Source of the DNA: Heliocidaris tuberculata
Lineage: Eukaryota; Echinodermata; Echinoidea; Camarodonta; Echinometridae
Reading direction: 5' to 3'
Length of the DNA stretch: 64,000 nucleotides
Assembly (NCBI GenBank): GCA_025618425.1
Contig: CM046836.1
Span: 13,028,074 to 13,092,073, forward strand
In this document: positions 1 through 13,800 of the stretch, one piece after another
How positions within the stretch are numbered: the stretch's first letter is position 1
Layout of the letters: every line of letters starts with the position of its first letter
Notes under the pieces: generated by a model
Database searches by the model: none
What the model was told of the DNA's origin: nothing
Seen by the model: only the letters and a program-made list of their open reading frames with translations
Position numbers and translations under genes: made by a program

Positions 1-379
1 TCATTACCAACCAATCCGTACAATTACGAAGAGAGTTCTGACCGTATCAATTCTGCGGTCATGGAAGTCGTCTTCAAAACCCTCGACAACGACCCAATAG
101 CGATCACCAGTGCCAGAAAGCCCATCAGCATCGTCATGAAAAGACCCGATGCGGAAGAGCCGAACTGGAACGAGTTTGGTCTGGACGAGTTCGAGGCAGG
201 AAACGTTACTAATGTGACGTACCATAACTTTGACATCAGCTACAATGACACGGCCCTCACGATTCAGCTGCAAGTCGAGAACACATCGTGCTACGCGCTA
301 CTGATCGGGTTTAGCGGGTTCCCGAATACAAGCAGCTTTGATGATATCAAGCTCTTCTACTACGATAGAAATGGAAATG
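1..379 (+). CDS. Polycystin exon (partial): extracellular GAIN-like segment
   Basis: Frame 1 is open from the first base. The segment is hydrophilic, has several N-x-S/T sites (for example NVT and NTS) and ends in phase 1 before the donor GTATAT at 380. The exon start lies before the window. Confidence 0.85.
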
Positions 380-3300
380 GTATATGCATTCATTATTTGG
401 TCAAAATCGAAACGTCATCTTTTTCATTTATTCACTTGTGTCTTGAAACATGACGAGTGTTGGTCAGGATGATGAGGCTTTGAAAAAAAGGTTCTCATGG
501 GTTTTTTATCTTTAACACAGTGCATTTAAACTTTTTAATACACTGTAGTTAACTTTTCAGTTTTTAGACATTATTAGTCGTTAGTACTAAGTTTTGCTTA
601 TGGATTACCCAATTGAAGATTTGTAGCTCATGTGATCTGCTGTCTGCCTTTAAAACTCAGCTTAAGAGATACTTATTCCACATTGCATAAAACGAACCGC
701 TACCTGAGTCTTTCCTGGATGAATCATGAACCTCATATACAGTATCTTTGATATCAACTCCTTTGATTAGGCAACTTTTATATTGGCGCTCTATAAATTC
801 CCGGGGGGCTAAACTATTAGTTTTTGATCACCTGTCGGCAAATATGAAAATCGAAGGACTTAATTTTTTTTTCTTTTACTTGTTAGACAGTAAACTTTTC
901 GGCACATTTGGCCTTAAAAACCGATATTCCCCGTCCCCTTCAAAGGGTTTATCGACGCCTGCTTTAAATATTATTTGCATTTGTTTATTGTCCTTTTCGT
1001 CAAATTCGTCACCCTTTAGTCACATCCGACAAAATTATCTACAAGTTGTTCTACAATAGCTCCGTCGTAGGAAGCAACGCACGAAAGTACTACGCCATGC
1101 TTCTCGAGCTCGACTGCGATCGCCTGTTCAATGACTACCCCGACCTGTCCACGGCCGATGATCTCGAGATGCTATGGGCGGCGGGAAACACTAGCCGCAA
1201 CTTTTCAACTCCGTACGGTTTCCGCGTTCTCTCCTCGGGCTGCTCATATTGGAGCGAGGCAGAGGAGATATGGCTACAAGACGGATGCGAGGTAACCGTC
1301 TCCTACTTCTCTAGCTCTCACAAAATGCACAGGCTTTTAATAAGAGATTAAGAAAACCACAATTTCATAGACATGATAGCGGTGGAGTAGAGTTTGGTCG
1401 ATTTTACGACATTTGTTCCGATGGCAATAAGCCAGTTCGTAATTAGTTCATGGTAAAAACGGCTCTAAAAATTACCCCAATTTTTACACGCACGTCGCAT
1501 TTATTTTGGTGGACGCGCTACTAGTTGTTTAACATGTAAAATCATACTGTCGCATGCATCGTGGTGCTTTAAATGACAGCGTATAGAGGTCAATTGTACT
1601 CGGTACAAATGACCTTTATCTGCACATGCGCAAATTGTAATTACGAACTGGCTTATTGGTCAATTTCCGACACTTACGAAATTCTTAACCCCAACCCTAA
1701 ACCTTATGGTGATATCTAAACATTATTTCTATATTTCTCAAAGTGCTGTCCGCAAATCTGTCGTATTTTAATGTATTTCGGCAATTCGAAAGAAATTGAG
1801 GCACTTTTTATGCTTGTTAGATTTTTTTTTAAATCTGAGGACACTGTTAGTTTGCCTGTTTAATTATTGTCGTCAAACAGATTTTTTACTACACCTCTCC
1901 CATTCAAAAACGCATTAACGGATACATCGTTAATATTTTCATTAAGGAGGGGCAGCCACGACCTATGTCCTCCCCCCCCCCCCCCCGCCGGATAAACGCC
2001 CTACCTATAAATGAGACACATATTCTCTTAAATGTGACAATAATGACGAAAATAATTGTCTTTGCATGAAGGTCGAAAGTCATACAGACTACAGTGCGCA
2101 GCGCTGTAGCTGTACCCATCTGACGTCATTTGCCGGAACGTGGATTGTCCCGCCCACCCCTCTCGATTTCAATTACATCTTCAACAATGCCGGGTTCGTT
2201 CAAAACCTTACGATCTACATTACCACCATCGTCGTCTACGTGTTCTTCTTCTTCATCCTGCTCTGGTCTCGACGTCGAGATCGGAAAGACCTCTTGAAGG
2301 TAGGTATGACGGGTGATTAGGAAAGGAAGAGACAATGTCTGCCGTTGCTCACAAAGTGTCATTTGCCTGTCGCAGGACTGCGTCAGCTATTGAAGCGGTC
2401 AGCTATTAAAGCGGTCAGCGACGCGGCATGTGAGAGTGATATCGCACAAAAAGAGTATGCAAAATGAAAAGTGCAAACATTGCTTCGAAATACTAGCGTA
2501 ATTGTAAGTGCCTTCACAGGCTTGACCATAATGCAGGTAAAAACGGAAGGCGAAGTGAGGCTTTGTGTGCAATAGGCATAATACCCAGGCGTCATTTCAA
2601 TTGCATCAGTACTTAATGCTACTGAAAGCTTAATTTTCACAAGCTTCCTGCGTAATTTATATACCATTTTTCTTCTTGAATTTCTACATCATTCATTTTC
2701 ATCATGTAATATATCTTAAGGTAGTTATCTACTTCATATTTTGGATATAAAGATGTGGTATTTTGGTTATGCATTAATAACGCAATTGCGTAATAATCAT
2801 ACTGTGAAATTTGATATTTTTATGTGTATGTTATCATATTGGTTAATTTTCCTGTCCATTTCGTAGCTTCTTTTAGCCTGAAATATTACGTTATCCTCTG
2901 AAATGACAGACTTTATAGAGTATTGCACATTGCGCTAGATTTTGCCAAATAATTTAGGAAGGTTTTGGTTTTATACTAAAGATGAGTTATTCGTTTACAT
3001 TTTCAGCTGGGAGTCACGCCATTGGCAGACAACAACCCTGCCCATCACTATTATTACGAGGTAGTGGTACTAACCGGGCAGAGAAAAGCCGCTGGAACCG
3101 ACTCCAAAGTAAGCCAATTTTATTCTTATTCCATTGTAATTCAGAGATACCATATAATATCAATGTGTCTAGGTACTTGCCTTAATAATTGTGAATGAGA
3201 AAGTATTTTATGTGGTCACTTTATGTCATAGATAATGAACAAGTAAATATGTATCAAGTAGAATATAAATACGAATGATACGATTTATACAGTGAACAAG

Positions 3301-6300
3301 AGAAGGAGAAGAAAAATTATAGGAGTTGAAAGGATATTTACATGAAAACCAAAAAGAAGAAGAAAGAGGAGGAAAAAAGATGAAGAGACGGGTGAAAAGG
3401 TAAATAGACAGGGTAGAAGAAGGCGAAGGAGAAAACAAAAAGGATGAAAGAGAATGTTTTTTATTATCATTTTCATAACGTGAAAACTACTGGCATAACC
3501 TGTCTTTTCCGTCTTGTATAGGTCAGTTTCATACTGTCGGGTGAGAATGAGGAAACGGCAGTCCGCGACTTTGAGGACGACAAACGAAAGATATTCCGTC
3601 GAGGCGGTTCTGATCGATTCCTCATGGCTGTTCCAGGGTAAGAACTACTACCCAAGGGTGCCTTGGTTCTTCAAGTTGTTAAATAATTGTTCAAAGGATT
3701 TTGATTTCCCTTGACAATGAAGATGTGTGTGTTAGCTCAATTACTGAAGCACAATGCAAAGGCAACTCGCCAATCCAGCATTAATTGTGCGCGAAATATT
3801 GGCGTCTGGGGCTTATTTTAGTTAATGCAATTATTTGATTTCTGTTGGAATAATCACGCTGACTCGCTTGCTAATGTTTCTCTGAATCGGGAAGATTTAT
3901 TAATAATGTCGATTCATTAATAATGTAGAATCTTCGATACTGTGATGCCCAAAGTTTCGTTGTAACAGCGTATGTTGTGTTAGTGATGCCACATACTCTG
4001 TGACCCGGCACATCCCAGCAGAACCTTTCAAATTTAATGATGTCTTACCCCCTTGTATAATAAGTTTTAAAAACATAAAACTATCCATCTGCCCCAAGCC
4101 CTTGAAAACTATTTCAAAATCGTAAGATAACCTCTGGCATTGTTTGGTATCCGCATTTGACTTGAACGCTTGTGCTCCTAAGTCAAAGGAGCAAAAGAAA
4201 AAAAGTTACTATTCCAGTTATGCAAAGTTTCAAAGATACCATGACCCGTATTCTACTAAAATCAGTTAAATCCAACGCGGGAACCAAATGATGTCAAACA
4301 CTTAGAGCTCGGTCTTATTTCCTCTCTAGACTTAAACAATGATTTAAATGACCTGCGCCAGGGTTTAAATTTGTAGGAGAATACGGACGAATTGTGTATT
4401 GAATCCTCCTAATTTCTATTCTAGCCCGTTGGGGACGCTAAACTACATGCGGATCTGGCACGACAACTCCGGTAAAGGGAAGATGCAGGGTTGGTATGTC
4501 AAGTACATCGCCATCAGGGACATCCAAACAAGGGAGAGGTTCTATTTCATTGTGAACCAGTGGTTCTCCGTAGTGGAGGATGACGGACAGGTACAAATGA
4601 TGATGATGATGGTGATAATGATGATGTTGTCGTTGTTGATGATGATAATGATGATGTTGTCGTTGTTGATGATAATGATGATGATGTTGATGATGATTAT
4701 GGTTTGATAAGGTTTGATTTGATTTGATGTGATACGGTTTATTGAAAAATATTCAATATTGCAGCTTAAATCTGATACATATGGAACTTACTTAAAAGCT
4801 GGAGAAAATAATCATGGAATAAACAAAAGTAATCTTTCCAATTCAATAAGACTTTTTTTTTTTTCAAATATAACTCATGCACCTGAGACCAGACAGGAAT
4901 GAATCAATATTCTTCCCTATAATTTACAGATCGACCGCCTGATACCAGTGGCAGGACGCGAGCAGATGCAGAACTTCTCCCATCTTTTCAGTAACCACAC
5001 CCGAAAGAACTTCAACGATGGCCACCTGTGGTTCTCCATTATCGGGCGCCCTCCCGGAAGTCGCTTCACCCGGGTGCAGAGGGCTGCATGCTGCCTCATG
5101 TTCCTCTGGTTGGAGATGCTTGTTAACATCATGTGGTATAAGGTCAGCCCGCCGGCCGCCGCTACCAACCCCATCGACATTGGACCATTGAGCCTCTCAC
5201 CCGCTCAGGTATTTAATCTTTCCGTCAAGTTATTTGTGGTGGTGGAGCTGGTTTTGGTATTAGGGTATGCACATGGTATATGGTGCTGATGGTAATGTTG
5301 ATGTTTTCAATATTGTTTGTGATATGGGTTTTCATGCTATTTGGTCTAACGCCATTTAGTCCTATCATCATACGGCCTAACATCATTTGGTCTATTATCA
5401 GTTCGTCTAATAAACTATTTTGTCAAATCAACATATCGTCCAATCAACGTTTCGTCCAATGACCAGTATGGCCAATAACAATTTCCTCTATAATCATTTG
5501 GTCCAATTAGCATTTGGTCTAATCATCAAATGGTCTAAACCCAGTTAGTCCAATACCCATTTGGCCCATCAATCACTTGGTCCATATAACAGTTGGTCTA
5601 ATGGCATTTCGTCTACACCCATTTCGTCTAATAACCACTTGGTCTAATTAGCACTTGGTCCAATTAGCACTTGGTCCAGTTACCGTTTGGTCTAATAACC
5701 GTTTTGGTCTAATCATCATTTGGTCTAATAACCGATTGGTCTAATAAGCATGTGGTCAAAGTTAGTACTCCACGGCCCTCGAGCTCGGACGCCCATAATG
5801 TGCTGCATAATTTTCAAGTTTAGATTCAGATTCTATACCACAATCAGTTAAAGTTACTGCTGTTAATCTGTATCTAGAGTCCAGATCAATTTAACATGCC
5901 TTTCGTACCATGGATATAGGGGGCTTACTTATACCATGAGGAGTAGGATAAATGGGATGGTGTACTGTACTACAGTGCAGCCTTTGTAGGTCTATTATTT
6001 TAATGATGCAAAAAAGCTATTACTGTTATTATGATGATTATTATTATCTAACCTTTTTTCATCATAGGCCTATATTGCCATACATCATTAAAAAAGTAGG
6101 CACACAGTCGTAATCTGTATTAAGAAAATATTTTTTTGTAGTATTGGACCAAATGGACATTGGACCGAATAAGTAATAGACCAAACGGTCATTAGACGAA
6201 CTAAGATTTGTACCAAATGATTATTAGACTAACTGGTCATTAGACGAAATGACCATTAGAAAAATTGGTCCAAATGATGATTAAACGAAATGGTAATTGG

Positions 6301-7800
6301 ACGAATTAATGATTTATATACCATGTGGATATTAGACCAACTGGTATTGGCCGAAATAAGTATTGGACCAAATTAATATTGGATTAACTGAGTATTATAG
6401 CAACTGGTATTTGGACTTAATGGGATTGGACCAAATGGTTATTGGACGAAATGGTTTTTAGACGAAAACTTGATGGTTATAGACTAAATTGTCATTGGAC
6501 GAAATGTTAATGGACGAAATTATATTGGACCAAATGATGTTAGACCACCTAACAATTGGACCAAATGGCAATTTACAGTGATAGTAATGGTGGTGTTGTT
6601 GGTGATGATGGTTGGGGAATATATGGTAATTGTGGGATGGTGTTGGTATTGCTGGTAAGCGTTGTGATTGTAAAGGTTGTAGAGACGGTAGTAATGGTGT
6701 TTGTAGTTTGATCGTAATGGTGTGATGGTGCACGATGGCTCTGGGCCTCTGGCGGTGGTTCAGGTGAAGGCGGAAAGGGCAGTGGTGATGGTAGTTGCAG
6801 AATAAACATAGTGGTCAGATGATGGGTTTGGTGCTAATGGTGGTGACAATGGTGTCGTTGATGTGATGTTGATGATTTTAATAGAATAATGGTCGGCTTG
6901 TGTTTGACTGTGGCGAGGATTTAAATGCAGAGACAATGTGAATTTTCTTTATATTTTTTGTCTATTCCCAAACAGTTTTGAGATCATAGTTTGGAATCAT
7001 TTCTGAATTTGAATCAATTTAAATCCAGTTGCAATTGTATTAAACTACTTCACGCTGGAAGACTTTGTACGTATGAGGTTGTAATGTAATAATCATTCCC
7101 CGAAATAAAATTTTGAATGAGGGATGATAGGGATAAAGGGGGAAAAAAGAAAAGGATAATGACGATGTTCGTAATATCAATGATGATGTTACTGATGGTC
7201 GATGGTAGTGGTGGTGGTGGTGGTGGTGGTGATGGCACTGGTGGTCATACGGATGGTTTTGATGAAGGCGATGGTGATGGTGCACCATCCCGTACATGCT
7301 GAAAATTTTCCACCTTTTTCTACAGATCAGTATTGGTGTTCAGGCCAATATCATAGTTTTCCCGGTATCCCTCCTGGTCGTCCAATTCTTCCGCAAGTCC
7401 CGGCCGAGGAAGAAGCGAGAGTCCCGCATCAAGTTAGCTGCACTTGTCAACAAGCCCGTTCGAAAACTAAAGCGTAGGCCTCGCAAGACTGCACCCGCTA
7501 ACTACTCCAAACTGGAAGACTTTGTACGTATGACTGTATGAGGTTGTAATATAATAATAATTCCCCGGAAAAAATTCTTTTAAAAGAGGGGTGATAAAGG
7601 AAAAATATAGTAAAAAGGATCGGAAGGGATAAAGGAAAAAGAGAAAAAGTACATAGTCAATAGGATCGCAGAGGATAAAGGGGGGGGGGGGGGGAGGTAA
7701 TATTGAGTTGATAAAAAACTAGACAATACACATTTTAAAAAATGTGTACATGTGATTTTGAAACGTGAAATATATCACTATCATATTATCACCCGATGGC

Positions 7801-7843
<43 letters not shown>

Positions 7844-10800
7844 AAGAAAGAGCTGGAGCGAGCTCCAGACAGGGAATGTAATAAGATGTTTGTATAGAGG
7901 AGAGAGAATGATTTAGAGATATTGAAATACATCATGCAGTAAAATTTTACGGAAAATAACTATCATCAATTACGGTCTTGTGTTTGCTTACACTCGAAAG
8001 TCGAAACGCATACAAGTTAAATTTATTAGGTTCAGTCTTTTCCATTCCTCATTGTAATGATGCATTTCCTCACCACGATCATCTTCACATATCCGCAACA
8101 AATTCGAATTTGATCTCCCAGGCATCGCCGAGTAGGATCGTCCTGGAGGAGAACAACAAGCCGGCAATGATGATGAACCCGACAGCCGGTACGAGAGCCG
8201 AGCCGAGCCTGGTCGTCCCACCGGTCCCCGGTACCTACGACGAGTCGACTGCCCAAGGGGGTAGAGGCGCCGGCTACTTCGGCGGGGATTCGTCCCCGAC
8301 TCCACAAGGATCTGGCGATGCAACTGTAAGCATCCCATTCTATTATGTTCGATCTATTGTAATTTGGGGGATGCAAATGACAAAGAAAATGTATGAAATG
8401 AATATTTTGTTATATAATATTCATTTACAAAAGAGCTTCCTTTGAAAAGAATAAAGTAGTAAAATCAACAAAAAGTTGCATTTATACAAACATATTCACA
8501 CAGATTAGGAATGAGTGAATCAAACGAGAAAACTTGTCAAAAAAACCCATCAGTCTGTCGATTAATCAACAAGTGAAATCCTTGATACATCGATAGACTA
8601 GTCAGGCAATTAAATAATGAACTGACTGACCATCTGTAAATTATTCAAGGAATAGATAAACCTATAAGACTATTAACCATTATTTATTCAGTGTCTCAGT
8701 TCAGTTACAATAAACAGATAAACTATCACACATCAAGTCAATACATCCATCCACCAATTATTGAACAAGATAGTATTGAGTTAATCAGAAAATTTATCAC
8801 CTAAGCCAAAATTAACCAACCTGTCAGCCAGTCAACAACTCACTAACTTATGACCTCATAAAAAACACCTGATGAAATAAAAGAATTCCTGTCAGTGAAA
8901 AAAAAAAGAACAAAACGATAAGGGATGGGCGGTGAAACTTTTAGCTCTGAAAAGCTATAAAAGAATTCTGAAAAATATCTGAAAGATTTTAGGAAAGCTC
9001 CAACATGTCCAAAGGAGTTCCAGAAAGCGCAAAAAAGAAGCTATGAACATAATAAATAAGCTTTGGAAAGTTGTAAGAGTTCTGGTCTTTGGATAAGCAG
9101 ATAAGAGTTCTGCAATGCACTAAAATAGTTCTGGAGAGAGCTCCCGCGAACAGAAAAAGTAGTTATGACACTCAATTGTATAATCCCTCTTTATATAGGT
9201 CCTGATCCAACCAGGCAAGCCAAAGCGACGCAAGAAGTTCTCGTTCCCTTGGTGGTGCGTGGTTGTCGCCTGGGTAGTCCTGTTGCTAGCCACAGCGGCT
9301 GCCACCACCTTCACCGTCTTCTACGGCATCCAGTTCGGGGACAAGGAAACCCGTGAGTGGCTCTGCTCCATCATCGTGTCATTCGTGTTTGGGATCTTCC
9401 TCACTCAGCCCATCAAGGTACAGTAGCGTAGCCAGTGCAGTGTGGCCAGCGTTAAAGATGGACTTATGCTAGGGAGCAGCGAAAATTCTTCTAATCAAAA
9501 AAACAAACAAACAAAAAAAACCCCAAAAATAAGCTTTTTTTGGGGGGGGAAGGAATTTTTACTCAAAAATTCTCTGACAAGCTCAAAATTTCTATGACAA
9601 GCAAAAAAAAAAAAAGTATTTCTTGGGGGTCTTTTTACTCAAAAATTCTCTGACAAGCATTTAAAAAAAGGGAAAGAAAGAAGAGGTTATCAGCATTTTG
9701 GGGGTGTATTTTTACTCAAAAATTCTTTGAGAAGGAAAAAAAACCCGACCAGAAGTATGCTAAAATCCTGCTAAGTTGTGTCATATTATGCCTAGCATAA
9801 TGCTAGATGCTAAAGCGGTCAAAATTCTGCCAGAAAGCAAAATTCTGCCAACTCTGGTAACGTTTAGCCATGGGCATGGTGGGGGAGGGGTGAGCACGGG
9901 AGGGCACGTGCCCCCATAAAAAGAAAAGAAAAAAGTAGGGGAATAATAATATTTAAACAAATCAGGGAAAGTGGAAAAGGAACGTGAAAGATGACACTAC
10001 GATCCCCTCCCAAACCTTCCTCCTAATCAATGACCTTGTTTATATGCATTTCATATAACAAGTGAAGTTTTAAAGTTTCAAAGTTTCAAAGGTAACTTAT
10101 TTTCTACAAACATATATCTTTTACCATTTCTTTTAACAGTACATATGAAAATTATGAACAGGAACATAGTAAATATGTGTATTTGTAAATAAATATAACA
10201 GAACATCGTTTAATGGACTCACACTGATAAAGCGATAACTAGTATAATGTAAAAATTCTAGTTGTAAAGGAAAAGATAAGTGGAGGAGTCTATTAAGTAG
10301 GCATGGCTTGTATTTCATAGACCCCTGTTTGGAGGTCGGAGGCCCTCCCCCATGCCGGTGCTCCCTCTATGTTTGCCTACGCCACTTGCAAGATATGCAT
10401 GTAACTTTTATATTGATATATCAATATATTTTTTTTAAATATCATATCATTCTTTGATACATGTGCATAAAGCTTAACTGTTAACGATGAAACGCAAAAC
10501 CGTACTAAAGAGTGATGATATCTTGTTACACTCTAGAAAAAGAAATAGGTAAAACGTACCAAATATTGGGTAAAAATTTACCTTTTTTAGAGTGTAAGGT
10601 TACGTTTTATAAAGTGTAAGCTGTTAAATCATGTAAATTGTCCATGAATCTAGAAATGCTTTCAAAAATCATTGATCTTTCCTTGATAAAATCAGTTTAC
10701 TTTTTTTGCCTTGAAAAGGTCTATTTTTCTATGTCCATTTGGCCAACAACGCTTGTAAGCTTGTAAATAAGAAAATTACCAGTATTAACTGCAAATTCAT

Positions 10801-13800
10801 TTTTAAAGATAAATATATCGCATCCATTAGACAAGTATACCTTTTTCTTGGTTATTCTGTTTCTAGCAACTTTGGACTAATTTTGCATCATAAATTCATA
10901 ATCCATAACATGTAGGTAGTACTAAAAAAAAAAAAAAAATAAATATTAAAAAAAAAATCAAGTGATCACTGACGTCACTCCCTGGGGGAGTGAAAATAGA
11001 GTGAAAAATCAAGTGATCACTGACGTCACTCCCTGGGGGAGTAAAAATAGAGTGAAAATAGAGTGAAACTCCACTCTTTTCCTCTTAGAGAGCACTCGAT
11101 AGTCGATATTCACTCCTAAACAAGTGATCACTGACGTCACTCCTGGGGGAGTGAAAATAGAGTGAAAATTCACTCATTTTTTTCCTTTTTTAGAGAGAGA
11201 GAGAGTACTTTTAAAACGTCCCTGCTCTCCTAACCTTAATATGTTCTTCTCAACAGATCCTTTTGGTGGCGACCTTCATTGCGTGTATCATCAAGAGCCC
11301 TAACGCTGACGAGGACACCGAGATGGAAGAGGACGAAGAGGAGTTCGATCTCGGAGGTGATGAGGAGTATCTTCACACCGTCTCTGGTAAATAGTCCTCT
11401 CATCTACACTTAAGCGAAGTGGCTTCGGGAAGTTGCCATTTGGTCTCATGCCAATTTGTCCATTCCTGTATTCGTCTCATAGCATTCGTCTAAACTTAGT
11501 TCGTGTATTTTCCATGAGGTCATCATGGAAAGGAAATCATCATTTCGTCTACCTATCACAGTGTCAACTCTTCTGTTCCCCTATAGTGCTTGTTTGAGAT
11601 TAGCCGAGCTTGGTATTAGATGAATTGGCAATGAACCAAATAGCAATAAACCTATGCACAGAACAGTTTTCATTGGGAAAGACATCCATTACCTGCTGAT
11701 TATTTATTTGAGCTTAATGCTTTGTCACATCCCGTACCATAATCTCAATCTAATATCTAGTTTTTACTCTTTAAATGAATACAGATATATTTTACTATCA
11801 GTATATCAGAAATAACATGTAATTCTATTCAAAATGTTAAATATGGCCATCCATGAAATATATGTTGAACAGAAATTAGATGGAGTGCATAAACCAGCAA
11901 AGCCTTGCACTAACCATGCCAACCGTTTCTTTTCGCCATTAGACAGCGTATTTACACAAAGCAGTTTATAGTTAGATTCATATCTGATGGCCCAGTTAAC
12001 TATACAATAAAGCAATGCAATTAACTACCGTGAAAGAAAACATGAAGACATGGAATTAGTACTATATTATAAAAAAATTAGATAAATATTTTAATATGCC
12101 CACAACCGTGCAAAAGATGCTATTATAGAAAATTAATAGTGGTATTGACAGAGTGACATGTTCGTCATTCCTCTCTCCTCTACTTTCCTTTATACATCCT
12201 ATCTTTGCTTTGACTTAACTCAATCCCAGGTCGCGTTTCGAACAAGAAGCGAAAGTTGCCTTACAAGCCGCCTGATCCCGAGGCACTCGAGCGAGCCAGA
12301 GAACAACGTCTAAAGGAAATCAAGATGTACTCCATCTTCCGAGAGATCTTTTTCTATGTGGTCTATCTCTGGGTCGTTCTCATCATCAGCTACGGCAACT
12401 CCGACCCTTCCGCCTACCGCATGCAGGAGGACTTCTTCAACGAACTGGTAATCGGCCCTGACAGTGTTCATTCTTTTACCAAGGCAAGTTGGATTATAGT
12501 TTTGAAGGTGGTCTCGTGTATTTAAATTCAAATGAATCACAAAGTGAAATTGATAATGGATCTCTTGTTCTAAAGGGTATCGTAGTAAATCATGAAACAC
12601 CCTTTCTTCATAAATATACTTAACGTCTTTACCAGGTTTCCTCTTCTTTTCCTCTTTCTTTTCGTTTTTTGATGGAAGGGTCGTACTCTTCAAAATATTT
12701 TCTTTGAATCAAATCATTACATCATATCGATGGCATATTCATCTTTCTCTATCCGCCCTGACTATCTGAACATCATTTTCTAGAATCTATTTTTCACGAC
12801 GATGCCAAAGGTATGTTACATTTTGTCGTATGCTTCTTCACATTAAGAATATCTAATTTGAGGTTGCAGTTAATTGTTGCTTATAATGAAAGCTTGTGCC
12901 ATTGTGCCTTATTTCTTATATTAAGACATCAGCTTTGAACCAATTCCTTTTATTCCCCCGATTTGAAACAGATCAACAGCCACGCGTCCTTTTGGGCTTA
13001 CCTCCACAATACGCTTGTGCCGACTGTCTACCCTCAGACCTGGTACAATGGTGACCCCAGCCCTGAACTAGAAGGTTTTCTTGTCGATCAGAATGCCTAC
13101 ATCCTCGGATATCCAGTACTACGTCAAGTGCGCGTCAAACGTGGTAAGTGGGGGTGGGGATTTCTTCTTTTATTATCTTATTTCCACAGTTACATAGTGT
13201 GGGTTCAGCAATTTAGGCTTGCTTCGGTCTTACCTTGTGGATAAAAAGCGAGGGACAATGCTGTCGAGTGAGAGGATGGCTTGGGAGGGGTTGTATCATT
13301 TTACCGGTCACGCTGACTGATGATTAAACCACATATTTTTTTGTATTAACCAAGGACATATGCATTTGATATCGTTTTTGTATACATCTTCCACTTAAAT
13401 TACTTATAATGATAACACCTTTTCATGCTGCAGGTGAATGTGAAGTGGTTTCCGAATTCGAGGACATCGTCCCTGAATGTAACGTTGCCTACTCTTTTAC
13501 TGACTCGGACGATGTGGACTACGGACCTGGATGGACACCTTACAATGAGAACATAACGGACAGACCTCAATACAACTACACATCATGGGATGACATAGAT
13601 AGCTATCCGGTGCTCGGACGTCATGCCCTCTACGCTGGTGGCGGATATCTTGCCAATCTACAAGGAAGTAAGGCCAGCGTAGAAGCTCTCCTGGATCAAC
13701 TGTTCGAGGAGGCCTGGTTGGATAAGTACACCCGCGGAGTCTTTCTGGAAATTGCTAGCTATAACGCGCAGGTGAATCTTTTCGGTGTGGTCAGCCTCTT

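Noticed and set aside
5337..6574. CRISPR-like array (regular short repeats with spacers)
   Set aside because: Units are contiguous and degenerate, arranged as inverted arms, in a eukaryotic intron; there are no spacers of constant length.
6458..6809. Minus-strand His/Thr/Pro-rich frames
   Set aside because: They arise from TGG/TGA low-complexity DNA and fold-back repeats, with no domain or splice support.
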